The position numbers and the translations under genes are program-made. The notes beneath the pieces are model-generated. The model saw only the letters and a list, made by a program, of their open reading frames with translations, did not search any database and had not been told where the DNA came from. Below are positions 44,400 through 56,226 of a DNA stretch of 64,000 bases, piece by piece; positions within the stretch are counted from its first letter, which is position 1, and each line of letters begins with the position of its first letter. Source of the stretch: Mortierella alpina (lineage: Eukaryota > Mortierellomycota > Mortierellomycetes > Mortierellales > Mortierellaceae); the NCBI GenBank assembly GCA_029449245.1, contig JANATF010000015.1:62001-126000 (forward strand). The letters are read 5' to 3'.

Positions 44400-47043
44400 G
44401 TACGGGTTGATCAGGAATGGTACATCACCGAAGAGAAACGGTGATGGTAGGAGACGGCGACGGCGAGCAGAATTGAAGAGCGTGGCGAAAAGCGATGGGC
44501 GCCATCTCGAAGGTATGCGACATGCTCGGCAAGTACATGGCAGAAAAAAAAGCAATGGGAGCTGGACGACTTCGTCCGCTCACAAGGGGTACATCTTTCT
44601 TCAAGCTGTTGCTGCGTCGGGAGGCACAAAAGGATACAGAATGGATGAGGTGGTATGGTTACAGTATGTGGCAGCCATGAAGGAACTGGAGCGCTTCGCA
44701 CCAATTGGACATGACCTAAAGACCCATCTCTTGGAAGCTGCCATCGACCACCACTCCGAGCTGGTCTCGATGGTATCGCTCACTGCTGACCCCAGTTCAT
44801 CCATCATCCCCGCGAGCCTCGAAGACGCCCGAAGAAATGTCAAGATTGGGTTGAAAGCAATGCAGCGGCAGCAAGGATATGAGGCGGCCGACAATGTAGT
44901 CAGCTTCATCCAATCAATTGTCAAAGACATGTCAGATCGATATCGCTACATTCAATTTGCCTTGCAGATGTTTGTGGCCGCAAGCGTTTGGGGACCAGAG
45001 TCGACGGCAAGAACCTTGGAGGAGCAGACGCAGTTTGACGAGGATTTACGCGCTCTTGTTGATCCAAGACGGAGCAAAACCATCGCGCGCTTGTTGGGCA
45101 TCTAGAGTACCTGATCGGCGAAGAGATGAATTTGACCAAAGAAACATCAGCGAAAACCATGGATAGGGATCGTATAAACACGATTGCACGATCGGCTGCG
45201 CTGATATTCAGGGCTAGCATAACCCGGACAGGAGGCTTCTGCCAATTGCATCGGGCCAGGCACAGATACACAGTCAGGTTTCGGCCCAAGTCGCCGAGGA
45301 CTTTGCGCAACACTTCACAACATCACTTTCAGCATTGATGACCGAGGTAAACTTCGATTTGTGGGACTGCCAAGTTGCTTTTCATGCTGGTGTATCCAAA
45401 TGCTGATGATGGCTCCATTTTGACGCTAGACTGAAGCGGAGGAGGCGGACCTGGAAGGTTATGGTGATAATGCAATCAGCCAGTTTTTCCACCTGAATGG
45501 GACAAGACCACAGAACAAATGGTGGTCTTACTTTCCTCGGCCACACTTGGGTGATCGAGAGTTGAGTTTGAAGAACGACGCTCTTTTGAAAGCTTTGCGT
45601 CATCGGTCACGTCCTGTCAGTGGTGCTATGGCGTCCCTATTTGAATAAGATAAGGAGCTGGTCTTCCGGCTTTTATTTGAACCAACACGGCACAGCAAGA
45701 CAACCATGTCGGTCGTTTTAAACAGAACGCGGACGAGCTGAGGATGCAACTGGAGCAACAGTGACGAGAGCGCAAAGAAAGGAGGGAAGCAGGAATTGAA
45801 AGCGAGTTTGGTAAGTGACATTGGTTGTGAGAATGAGGGTGATGGCATGAAGGAGGAAGCAAATGTGATTTTCTTCTGCACCAAGCGTACGGCGGCAAAC
45901 TAATCCTGCGTTTTCCTGTCTGAAAGGCCCTCGGACGCGCTCGAAACCTAGACCACAGCGCTGTAAAGTGGCTGTGGGGCCGGTTACGACGAATGGGCTT
46001 GTAGTGAGGGGAATGACTTTTGACACCAGTCATCGCAAGCCCAGTAAAGCAGCCAAAGCAGGGCAAGGATCATCGCCACTGAAAGGTGTTCCTCTGCTAG
46101 GTGGCAAGAGGATGATCGCCCCTGCCATGACTGAACATCTCGTGAAACATAGAACTACTCTCCAAGTTGTCGGCATCGATCCAGGAATGGCGTTCCCTTG
46201 TGCAGCAAACAACTCTCTCACCCGATCCTGACAGTGGTGAGGCCAGGAACATTTTTGTATCCAAGGCGTCCCTGTCCCAATACACAACAGGTTTCTCTCG
46301 GAGGCTGGAAGCCAGGAAAGCGCGACCGATAACGATTGAGGAGCGGCCTGGAGTGGTCCACCCCTCGATGAAGGAGATCGAGGCTTCGATTCCAGCTCGA
46401 GGATTATCAGGCTTTGAAGTAGTGCAACAGTATGCGCAGTGGTATGTTATCCATGAGCTTCTGATCAAATCCCTGTATCGCTCCAATTGGTACAAGCGCC
46501 TCCAGTGGCATCACGCCAAGCTCGACAGGGCGGCGTACGATAGGGTCTTTGACGCGATCGTTCACTCAGCAAGTCCAGATCTGGGAACTCGCGCAGCCGG
46601 GATGTTCTTCAGGTAGATGTAGACTCTAGGTTCTGCACCAACCTCCTTATCGTGATAGGAAACGGAGCATTCGGCTCGACATCGAGGCATCGGACTCTCA
46701 TGAAACATATTGTCAAGAAGGTGGGTTGTATATCAAGAAAGATTCGCCTTCTTTTTGTTGCGCACAATGATAGAGCCAAGCATCTAACAAGGACCTCAAA
46801 ATCACACAGGCGCGCGGCCTAGGAATATTGGTGTTCCAAGTTAATGAAGCATTCGCAAGCAGCCGCTGCCCGCGGGATCACCACCCTCAGGTGAAGCACG
46901 CCAGGAGCGTCGAGTGCTCCAAGTTCTGTATCGAGATTCACCGAGACAGTGCTGGTGCCCACAACATTGCGTATATAGGCCGAGAACATGCCCAAGGCCG
47001 ACCACGACCAAGGGCATTTGACGCGGTTTTGGAGGTCCTCTGA
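44400..47043 (+). pseudogene. Fanzor nuclease relic 3, near full length
   Basis: Plus-strand segments in changing frames: 44407-45105 (helical N-terminal region), 45126-45238, 45239-45346, an intron at 45347-45429 (GTAAAC...CTAG), 45430-45651, 45968-46231, 46167-46616, then a segment ending at 46720, an intron at 46721-46809, and 46810-47043. The RuvC-I motif VVGIDPGM has its Asp at 46178-46180. VIGNGAFGS precedes the second intron. FQVNEAFASSRC carries the Glu (46846-46848), and HRDSAGAHNIAYIG is RuvC-III (Asp 46945-46947). The finger reads CPRD where CPxC is expected, so one ligand is lost. Several frame changes and stops separate the parts. All three acidic residues expected of the nuclease survive, but the gene is broken. 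The left end and any guide-RNA region could not be located. Confidence 0.75.
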
Positions 47044-47224
47044 TCGGCTTGACCGCCCACCTTTGTTAATAGCACTCAACAGTATGTCATATGCTCACTG
47101 GTATAGGGGGTTGTTAACAACTGAAGCGACGAGCGAGCCACTCATGCAAATATCTTTTCGCTCCCACCTCCAGAAATAACGTTTCGGCTAAGGCTATCTG
47201 CTTGCACGGACGGGATACCCATTT

Positions 47225-48694
47225 TTACCAGTAATAGGTTGCAACTCCTCTCGCCTCCAGCACGGCAGCTAAGACCCTGTGGCGTTCATCGTTTTTACTC
47301 ATGGAACCTTGCACAGATCTCAGTCGCGGCCACTGTTCAGTCATCCACAAAACATCATTCTCGGTCAGCTCCTGATGCGTATTGGCTATCGCGACCTTCT
47401 CCAACATTCGGCAAGCCGCAAGAGCCCCAAGGCCCGCTGCCAGGGTCAGGTTCACAGACGTCTTATCTCTCGTCAACTGGAACTCCTCCAATCCCATATA
47501 TCTACCGCTCAGATCCAAGCACCGCAGCTGCGTCAGCCTGGAGAGCTGTGAAAACACTTTGAAGTCCCATTCTTCGCGATCTTGATCTTGCTTGACAATA
47601 TGGATTCGGAGGAGCTCTAACTGCGTACAAGCCCAGGGCAGGAAGGGTGGGCGGACAATGTCTTCGATGTAGATGTAGGGGGCATCGAATCGCTTTAGCT
47701 TAGGGCAGTGCGTCAGAACTTCGAGAGCCGGCATCAAAGGCCTACGTGGTAAGGCTCCAAGCGTCAAACTCTCCAAAGTTCCAAAATGATCGCTCCTCAG
47801 GCACGCAAAAGCCCGCGCGTCAAGAAGCCCTTGAGGTAGATCCAAGTTCCGTAGCCGCGGTAGACGCTCCAGTAGCAGAATGTAGATGTCGCAGGACAAA
47901 GTGCTCATGTCAAATTTAAGCGTTTCCACTTTCGACAACTGCGTCTGCCGAATACTATCAATAAATACCGGGTGCATAGCCGCATTGTGATTCCGGACTG
48001 TCCAGCTCAGGTACGTCAGTTCTGGGCAGGCTTGGATAAGCGCCAGCTGAGCAAGTGGATCGAGCAGAGTACCATTGTAGCGGTAGTGGAGGTTGAGTTC
48101 GAGACTTCTCGCTTGGTATTCGTAAGTGGATATAAAGCTATTGCTGGTACGGTGGATGTCGAGATCATAGAAAATAATACGCCTGAACCGAGAACATGCT
48201 CGCCAGAACGCATCCGAGACCTCCTCAGGGATAGACTCACCCCTCACGACTAGTGATCGAGGATTTATCCACTTTGTGTAGACGGCATCCCAAAACTCGG
48301 CGGAGGGTCCAGGAGCCATATAGGACACGGTTAGGTCTTTGATCGAAGGGTTAGCATCTGCTAGAGGTGCGGGGCAGAGGCATGTGAATAAGAGCGAGGA
48401 GGCTTCTAGTTCAAGTCGCTCCAGATGCTTGAACACAATGCTGTAGTAGTCTTGTGGGAGGGAACCGTCGACAGTCAGGTAGCGGACATGTTGCGCGTAC
48501 ATTTGGAGCACGGAAATTTCCATTAGCTCGCCATTCTCCCCGCTGATGCTGACACTTTCGCAGAGGATAGGGAAGAACGCGGCATGGAAGAATCGACAGA
48601 CTTGCGTGCACTGCTTGATGTCGCCCCGGTCTAAGAACCTACTGATTTGGAACACGGTCTCTGGGAGGGTGATAACTGAAATTAAAGGATTCAT
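47225..48694 (-). CDS. F-box / leucine-rich-repeat protein
   Basis: A single exon of 489 residues. The N-terminal F-box (residues about 8-50, ITLPETVFQISRFLDRGDI, then CTQVCRFFHAAFFP) is followed by leucine-rich repeats (such as LTYLSWTVRNHNAAMHP, LRNLDLPQGLLDARAF, LTQLRCLDLSGRYMGL). The C-terminus ends in the pattern seen in the other F-box proteins here: a conserved WMTEQWPRLRSVQG segment. Predicted Skp1-binding substrate receptor; substrate unknown. Confidence 0.8.
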   Translation of the reverse strand: MNPLISVITLPETVFQISRFLDRGDIKQCTQVCRFFHAAFFPILCESVSISGENGELMEISVLQMYAQHVRYLTVDGSLPQDYYSIVFKHLERLELEASSLLFTCLCPAPLADANPSIKDLTVSYMAPGPSAEFWDAVYTKWINPRSLVVRGESIPEEVSDAFWRACSRFRRIIFYDLDIHRTSNSFISTYEYQARSLELNLHYRYNGTLLDPLAQLALIQACPELTYLSWTVRNHNAAMHPVFIDSIRQTQLSKVETLKFDMSTLSCDIYILLLERLPRLRNLDLPQGLLDARAFACLRSDHFGTLESLTLGALPRRPLMPALEVLTHCPKLKRFDAPYIYIEDIVRPPFLPWACTQLELLRIHIVKQDQDREEWDFKVFSQLSRLTQLRCLDLSGRYMGLEEFQLTRDKTSVNLTLAAGLGALAACRMLEKVAIANTHQELTENDVLWMTEQWPRLRSVQGSMSKNDERHRVLAAVLEARGVATYYW

Positions 48695-48886
48695 CGCGTA
48701 GTGGGTGTGTGTGGGGTACGAGAGGAGGAGTAAATGAAGAGGGTAAAGGCCCGTGGGGCTTCAAGTGAGACGCGAATGTGAATAGACACAAAATTCTTTT
48801 AAACACAAAAAAAAATTGCCGCAGTACCCTACTCTACTGCCGCAGCTTTCAACTTGAACAAGTGATAAGGTTTGTGCAAAGGAGAT

Positions 48887-51800
48887 TTATTGCGACCACC
48901 AGATTTCCTTACCCTTGACCATCCGAGCGCGACCCGAGATGGCGGACACTACCTCCTCATCCTCGTCCATGTCCAGGGGCAGTTTTGGGGATTCGTTCAG
49001 GGGTGGCCGCTCTACTTCCAAGTGGTCTCTCGTCCTGAGGCCCTTCTCTGCCTGCTGTGGCTCTGATGCGCACAGGACCTGGACGATGGGTGCAGTAATG
49101 GTGCGCCTGTTACCCATGTCCCCCTCTTGTTCCTCCATGTGTTCTTGATAACATACATCCTCGTTTTCCTCGCCATCATCATCCTCATTATAATCATAGT
49201 CACTTCGTCCTTCCTCTTGCTCGCCGTTTTCCTCCACTGCTACTCGTCTCGCTTCAGCTTCGTCTTCTTCTTCTTGCATGGACTTGCGAACAGCCTCCAT
49301 ACGTCGCAACCTATCGCGGCCCAGTGCACCCATGAAACCGAGCATCAGCGCCATCAAACTGTTTTGTTCGACAAGCCTCACAAGTTCCCAACCATGTCTG
49401 TCGGGGATAACAGAGCCAGGTTTGGGCATCTTGCACATCCATGTGTCCTTCGGGGATGCCGCACTCGTGTTACCTCCGTGTCCCGAGGATACTGGCCACT
49501 CTGTACTCGCAGCCGCTCCTACTCCAAGTGTCGGACTTTGGAGCCCATTTACTATTGACGCTGCGATGGCCGACCCTGGTACCAGAGGCCCTTTTCCGGG
49601 AGTTCCATGAGCACTATCCATCGGGATTCCCAGCCCCATCGCTGGTGCAGGCCCAACCGGTAGCGGTAAAGGCAGTGGTAATGGGACTGGTGTCGGTTCA
49701 GACTGGGCACTCCCTTGTGTCGGAACCTCGTCCTCGTCTGAAGTCTCCACGCCCAACAGCAACTCTTTCAGGATCTGTAACCCAATTGACTGCTCCAGGC
49801 CCGTGTGCTCATTAAGGCGAACTGCATTTTGACCCTTGGCTGCTGATAGGCACTCTGTCAAAACACGCGCCCACTCGTCCTTCTCGGCCGCTGAAGACGT
49901 CCCAAAGAGATACCGCCGCCTCGTACCCAGGTCGTTCAGCAACGAAATCTGAAACGTATGCCTCATAAACTGCCGTTCGATCGCGATGGTATGCTTAGAA
50001 GGCAAGTTATGTAGATCATAGTACTGCTCCGGTGTCCCTCTGTCGGTTACCAGTCTTGGATGAATTGTCAGTGTCTTCTTCCCAGGTACCGATCCCGTTA
50101 TCTTGAACCGCTGACTCCGATGTGACCCAAACTCCAAAACTGATGGTTCACATTTCAGATCTCGCCCACCCAGATGAATAGAAAAATGGGGGTTCAGGAC
50201 TGGAACAGTGATGGTGATTGGGTCCGATGGTATCTTGAGCGTCAGCCTTGGAGGAAGCACTGAGGGTGACATCATGATGGGCCACAGCTTACGCGCCACT
50301 GCAGGTACCGATTCCGCGTTTGTCGTCGTGCTATGTAGTTTTTCCATGTCGACATCCAGAGGCTGATGGCAAATCGAGAGGAAGATGTTGTGGAGCGTAT
50401 CCTTGGGGACGATACGTTGTTGGTCAAGGAGCTGGAACATCTCCACAAACGAATCCTTGCTAGGCGTTGGAAAGATTGTGAGGTCCTCGAGTTCCATGGA
50501 CATGTATTGCTGCGAAGCCAAAGCTGATGGATCCGCTAGGCTCGAGTCCATGATGGGCGTCGACGGTATTGTTGGTGTTGATGGCTGAGATCCCACTCGT
50601 GGGCGGACCAGAGTCCCGACCTCCTCTCTGTCCCGCACCAAACAAGCTCCCTCGTTGTTGTGGAGCTGCGCGTTGAGAACAATCATTGCAATGACCAACT
50701 TGTGAGCTATTGAGGCATCAAAAACGACCACGTTCACATTCGCCTCATACCACCGCTTGGTAAACTCTTCTAACAGATAATCAACGCTGTTCACCACCCG
50801 CTCTGCAACGCCCACTCGGGTCGCAGCTAGCCGCTCTGGAAGACTGAGACGACCCAGGAGTGTCCGTAAGGCCTCGTCCAATAGTACTCCTGCAAACTGA
50901 CACTGGTCCAAGAAAGCTCTGTAAACATGCTTGTTGGCCGGATTGGAGAGAAACGATGCCAGCTGCGTCTTGGAGAGCTCGGGGGTTTTGAACAGGAGGT
51001 GTGCTACTGATACTGGATCAGGGTGGAGCGCCCGCTTTTGGATGAAGGTGTTGAGCGCCCTCGTTGGGTTTTGATCGAATGTATGGATGAATTCTGCCAG
51101 AACAGGTGGTATTTTGCGATTTCCTATGGCCCCTGCTTCGCCACCTTTTGAATCATACTTGTCGCGCGTCAAACTGAGGCTGATCTTTTTCAGTTCAATA
51201 ACGTCCTTGACCTGAAATCGGCTGTCGATCGTAGGGTGACCGTCTGACATGGGCTTGGCGATGAGTAGAATGTCGCTAAATAAGAAAAGGTATCGGTCCT
51301 TCACTGTGGAGGTGTTGATTACTTGTAAAATCTTGCCATGGTGAATGCATTTGCGTGGCGGGTTAGTCAATGATACCGGCCGCTTTTCAAAGACGAGTGC
51401 CGGCACAGAGACTGGCGCGGGCTTGACTGTAAGCAGATTGGTCCTTGAGGTCTTTTTTGAGGGTCCAAACTGCTTGCTGTGTTTGGGCTTCACGCGCGAT
51501 TGGTCCGACATGGCTTGCGCAGGGGCTGGTAGCGGTGGCAAAGGCTGGGTGACCGTGCTCAGGTCAGGAGGGGGTATTGAACCAATGTCAATGGCATGTG
51601 CGAGCTCCGAGGGGTGCAGAACGACCTGCGGCCGCATCTCTGGTGACCTGGACTGGGGTATCCGAGGCGTCGAAGTTCCTGAGCTGGGCGAGAGCGGAGC
51701 AGGCGAGAGCGGATGGACGGCATGTTGATCCTTGATGCGGACAAATGGCTTTGTTGTCGGGGCGGCGGGCTGTGTCCCTGCACCAGATCCTTGCTCTTTT

Positions 51801-52892
51801 GAGCCTCGCTGCTCTATTGTGTGACAAATGTCAGACCGAACACAAACAAAAACGCAAACAAAATGTGAGCTGCAGGGCAGTTGCGAAGGGGACACTCCTT
51901 TGCTTCATGGATATGTAGCCGAGCAAGTTCAGGCGGAGCGAAGGCAAGCAGCAATATCTACATTTGGACATACCGGTCATATTGAAGAGCGGGTGAACCT
52001 TGCCAGGCCATGACAACAGCGATGCATTGTCGGGCTGCCTCCTCTCAGTCTCGACGTCAGCCTCGAGCTCAACGTGCCCTGCAACATGGTGGTCATAGTC
52101 GATCTGCCACTGTTGCTGCTGGTTATCCTCGTAGCTATCGTGCTCATGATCCTGGTCGCTCCCCTCACGCTGCTCGTTCTCAGAGTCGCTGACGTGGTGT
52201 CCTACCGACTTTATCCAATGTCTCGCATGATCAGCTGCAGGCGAGCCGAAAATAGGCGAATGTGAATGCGACTGGGTGCTGCTGCCGCTTTGACTGTGAC
52301 TAGTGTTGCCATTGGGAGATCCGTGCAGATGCTGGTGTCCCGTCAAGTGAGCATGATGGCTGTGCTGGTGCGAATGCGAGCTAGGCGACAGATAATGGCG
52401 CGGCTTGGCATCCTTGGGGTGAAGATGGCGATGGACTTTGCCTTGAAGGACCGATGGTCCAACGGTGGCCAAGGGTTGCTTCTTGAGCAGTGCTTGGAAG
52501 CTGCGTTCTATTTCTGAAGTGTTGAACTGCACGGGTGTTGTCCATGAAGCATGATCGCCAAGATCGCCCTTATGGATGGCGTCGTCGCTATTCCTATTAC
52601 TGGCAGTCCCACCACTCCCACTGCCCATGCGGGCTTTAGGAGTGTTGGCCCGCGGTGATCCAGGCAGGGTCCCTGTTGATGAGCGTGAAGGCCGTGGCAG
52701 GTCGAACGAATGTGAGGGTGAAGGGGGCAACTGTGGCGACTGGGGCTCTGCCAGGAATTGTGCTTGGGAAGGCGAGGGTGGGATGGGGTCTGAATGGTAC
52801 AGCTGTGCGCGAGTTCGCGAGGCCTGTCTGCCCGCTGTGGGTGGGGAAGCTGTCGTGGCAATGGGCGGCAGCTGCATCGCTGAGTCGCTCAT
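48887..52892 (-). CDS. Sec7-domain Arf guanine-nucleotide exchange factor
   Basis: Two exons, 51974-52892 and 48887-51813, giving 1281 residues. Residues 1-440 are disordered with a His/Ser-rich stretch (about 170-215). A PH-like segment (about 455-520, KILQVINTS and RYLFLFSDILLIAKP) precedes the Sec7 domain (about 530-710, with FLDQCQFAGVLLDEALRTLL and VIAMIVLNAQLHNN). A second PH-like domain follows (about 790-930), then a very acidic tail. The order fits fungal Sec7-PH exchange factors acting on Arf6/Arf3-like GTPases (Yel1/EFA6/IQSEC group). The loop that holds the catalytic glutamate reads SLPER, one residue shorter than the usual LPGE form. Membrane-peripheral role inferred. Confidence 0.8.
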
Positions 52893-53346
52893 TAGCTGAG
52901 AGTCAGAGTGTGAGTGTGAGTACTAGGAGTGTGAGATGAGAGTGTGAGATGAGAGTGTGAGGGTGAAGTGGGCGTGTGAAGTGTGAGGGTGAAGTGGGAG
53001 TGTGAAGTTGGAGTGTGAAGTGGAGGAACAAGAGTCCTGGGACAGCGAGCAAGACAAGACAACTGTCAAATCAGACGGAAATAGACCCTCAACGGGGTGC
53101 TCTCAAAAGGAGACACAATAATATCTTCGGCTGGGGGTGCGTCTATGCTCCCAGCTATACAGCATATGGTCAGGCTGCATCCAGAAATGAAGCAAGTGGA
53201 TCCTTGCTCCATAGACACACATACACGACAACCACATGGTGCTCACACATCCACACACCATACGCACATATACACATACACATATATACTTCATTTGGAT
53301 GATTGTCTAAACACGGTCGGATGTCTTTCCACGACTTGCCTCTACT
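52893..53346. repeat. Simple-sequence-rich intergenic region
   Basis: Tandem GTGTGA/GTGAG units fill 52905-53030, in the promoter of the Sec7 gene. CA/CACATA-rich sequence occupies 53215-53290. No gene can be supported. Confidence 0.7.
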
Positions 53347-54144
53347 CTAGTACTTCAGATTAGCGTTCGCCCTGTTGGCCAGCGCGGCTTTGTGCAGCTG
53401 GCTCTTCTTGACCAATGCACCCGAGTTGCCGTTCACTACTGCCAAAAACTCGGTCGCGAGCCTGTCCTTGAACTGCCTCTCGCCCTTGCGTTTGTCACTT
53501 GCCTCCAGAATCCACACAATGGCCTTCCGCCTTCTCTGTCTCTCCGTCATGGGTGTAGGGACTTGCAGGACCTTGGAACCCTTCTTGACAGCGGACAGCT
53601 TCAGGATCGGAGAAGCCAGTTCAATAGCATCGAGGACGACTTGGTAAGGGTCCGATTGTGTTCTTGAGCGGATCTCCAGCATCGCATCCGCAACGAACCG
53701 CTGGGAGCGAGCTTTCATGCCGCTCTTCATAATGGTGTTGACCAGCTGCGACAAGATGGGGTTCTCGCTCAACGAGCGAGCCTGCTCGGGCGACACAGGC
53801 ACAAACTCGGCAAAAGCGGAAGTGTCCTCGTCCTCCTGCAAGACTTCTTCATGGTCAGGGGTCGTCTCCGCTGCGAGGCTATCTGCCGTGGCACCAGTAG
53901 TTGCTGTTGATGGGGGTGCACGCTTGCTATTACTGTCGAGCGTTGAGGTTGCCATGGGTGGCGGAAGCGGGGTGGAAGGAGTCGTGGCAGCATTCCTCGA
54001 GGCTGTGACAGCATTGGGGCGGGATCCCATGTGAAAAGCGGCGATCGGCATCCTGGCCAGCGTCTGCGCCTGTACCTGCTGTGGGTGCTGTCTCCAGAGG
54101 CCAGAGGCGGAGCTGCTGCCCAGTCGTGCAAGGCTTCGGAGCAT
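53347..54144 (-). CDS. RSM7: Mitochondrial small-subunit ribosomal protein uS7m
   Basis: A single exon of 265 residues from MLRSLARLGSSSASG. The N-terminus is rich in Arg/Ser and lacks acidic residues, as a mitochondrial presequence should be. The C-terminal 150 residues are the S7 domain: LVNTIMKSGMKARSQRFV, then a central ALELASP-like segment (DAIELASPILKLSAVKKG), the basic TERQRRRKAIVWILEAS and the C-terminal helix. It binds small-subunit rRNA near the decoding site. A Ser/Thr/Ala-rich spacer (about 40-105) separates presequence from domain. It is divergent from the deacetylase gene. Confidence 0.9.
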   Translation of the reverse strand: MLRSLARLGSSSASGLWRQHPQQVQAQTLARMPIAAFHMGSRPNAVTASRNAATTPSTPLPPPMATSTLDSNSKRAPPSTATTGATADSLAAETTPDHEEVLQEDEDTSAFAEFVPVSPEQARSLSENPILSQLVNTIMKSGMKARSQRFVADAMLEIRSRTQSDPYQVVLDAIELASPILKLSAVKKGSKVLQVPTPMTERQRRRKAIVWILEASDKRKGERQFKDRLATEFLAVVNGNSGALVKKSQLHKAALANRANANLKY

Positions 54145-54468
54145 GTTGGGTTGTAATCGAGTCCGTCCTGGAGGAGATGCGGTGTCGAGGCGAGGCCTTC
54201 TTGAAGAAAGGGAGGTGGCCCGACTGTGCCAAGCCACATGTTGATGCAGCCAGCCCTTGGGACTGTGTTTTCTGTGTGCAGTATGTTCTGTGTGCAGCGT
54301 GCGCACGCCCTTGCGCTCCTCTCGCTTGCGCCCTTCTCGCTTGCTCTCTCTCTCCTGCGCTCTCTCCACGCCCTTTACACTCGTCGCCGTCGCCCGCCTG
54401 TCTTTGCCCATCATCTTCCCTGCTGCGGGTCGCACATGTAAAGGAGCAACCCGCCCCCGCATCATCCA
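54145..54468. promoter_or_regulatory. Short divergent promoter, uS7m / histone deacetylase
   Basis: Only about 325 bases separate the two start codons, so both promoters must share it. It is rich in C/T on the plus strand, with initiator-like pyrimidine runs. No specific site is identified. Confidence 0.5.
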
Positions 54469-56159
54469 ATGTCCCGGCGGACTGTGGTCAGCTACGAGCC
54501 AGACTCGACAACCGCCACCTTCTCCACTCGCTCCAATGCGCTGCCCACCACCCGCAACTCGATCGCCGCAAAACGCATCGGCAGCCACTCCAACGACGTT
54601 GTGGCCTACTTCCATGACGAGCAAGTCGGAAACTACCATTATGGTGTAAGAAAACACCCTCGTTTTTGCTTACAAACGCCGCTAAGACATCTGACGCTTA
54701 GATAACCTTGTCCTTCTGGTCTCTGCAGGAGCGGCACCCCATGAAGCCCCATCGGCTCACGTTGACAAACCACTTAGTGATATCTTATGACTTGCACAAA
54801 AAGATGGAAATCTTCCAGCCCCGTCAGGCTACAGAGGAGGAGATCATGAGCTTCCATGCAGCCGACTACATCGACTTTTTGAAGAGGTAACTCATCCTCC
54901 GCGCGTTGATTGTAGCTCTCTCGCAGGGGACCGCATCATGGCAACAGCTCAGCACAGGGCTAACGCGGACGACATATCAATAGAGTGACGCCTGAAAATA
55001 TGAACACCTTTAGCAAGCTCTTCAGTCGCTATAATGTCGGGGACGACTGTCCAGTCTTTGATGGCATGTTTGACTTCTGCAAAATCTACTCTGGAGCAAC
55101 GATCGATGCTGCCCGCAAGCTGACAAATGGATCTGCAGATATCAGCATCAATTGGTCCGGAGGCTTGCATCATGCCAAAAGGGTAGAAGCGTCTGGATTC
55201 TGCTACGTGAACGATATTGTCCTGGGGATCTTTGAGCTCCTGACGTAAGTTACCCAATGCGACTTTTATGGCAAGATGGCCTTACACTACTTTAACCATA
55301 GAAGTTAACCCGACCATACCGCAGGCATTTCCCTCGAGTTTTGTACGTCGACATCGATATTCACCATGGCGATGGAGTACAGGAGGCGTTTTACACAACA
55401 GATAGGGTCATGACAGTGTCCTTTCACAAGTACAACGGCGACTTTTTCCCAGGAACAGGCGATATCGACGAAGTGGGAAGCGGGATCGGTAAACACTATT
55501 CGCTGAACGTCCCTCTCAAAGACGGCATCGACGACGAATCCTACATATACCTGTTCAAATCCGTCATGGAGGCCGTTATCAACTCATTTAGGCCATCTGC
55601 AATAGTACTACAGTGTGGCGCGGACTCTCTGGGCTGCGACCGGCTGGGCTGCTTCAATCTATCCATCAAGGCACACGGAGAATGTGTGCGGTTCATCAAG
55701 GACTTCAAGTTGCCACTCTTAGTCCTGGGTGGAGGAGGATACACGATCCGCAACGTCGCCCGCTGCTGGACCTACGAGACCTCTATCTTGGTCGACCATG
55801 AGGTGTCGAATGATTTACCTTACAATGAGTACATCGACTTTTTCCAGCCAGACTACAAGCTCCATCCTCATTTATCAGGCAAGGTCGAGAACATGAACAC
55901 GAGACAGTATATTCGCAACTTGAGGATCAAGGTCCTGGAGCATCTGCGATTTCTGAACGGTGCGCCTAGTGTGCAGATGCAAGAGATTCCCCCGGATATG
56001 CAAGGGTTTCTCGAGATGAACGACGAGGAGGAAGCAGAACTTATGGCCGACTCTAATAGGGGCAAAGAGGATAAGGAGAAGCAGCAAGGTCGCGAGCATG
56101 CAAATGAATATTATGATAACGACCAAGATGTCGACCTGGAGATGGATATCGAAAGTTGA
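54469..56159 (+). CDS. HOS2: Class I histone deacetylase, Hos2/HDAC3 type
   Basis: Four exons, 54469-54645, 54729-54886, 54984-55244 and 55325-56159, giving 476 residues. Catalytic signatures are complete: [10 protein letters not shown] (the His pair), [15 protein letters not shown] (zinc-binding Asp/His), [14 protein letters not shown] (zinc-binding Asp) and [15 protein letters not shown] (Tyr). [20 protein letters not shown] and [10 protein letters not shown] are typical of the Hos2/HDAC3 branch rather than Rpd3. The first 60 residues are a variable extension and the last 50 are acidic. In yeast Hos2 is the deacetylase of the Set3 complex. The enzyme should be active. Confidence 0.92.
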
Positions 56160-56226
56160 CCCCAATTGTTGGTAGTATTAAAATTCAGTTTAACAAGCGA
56201 GCCCTATTAATAATTAAATATTGAAG

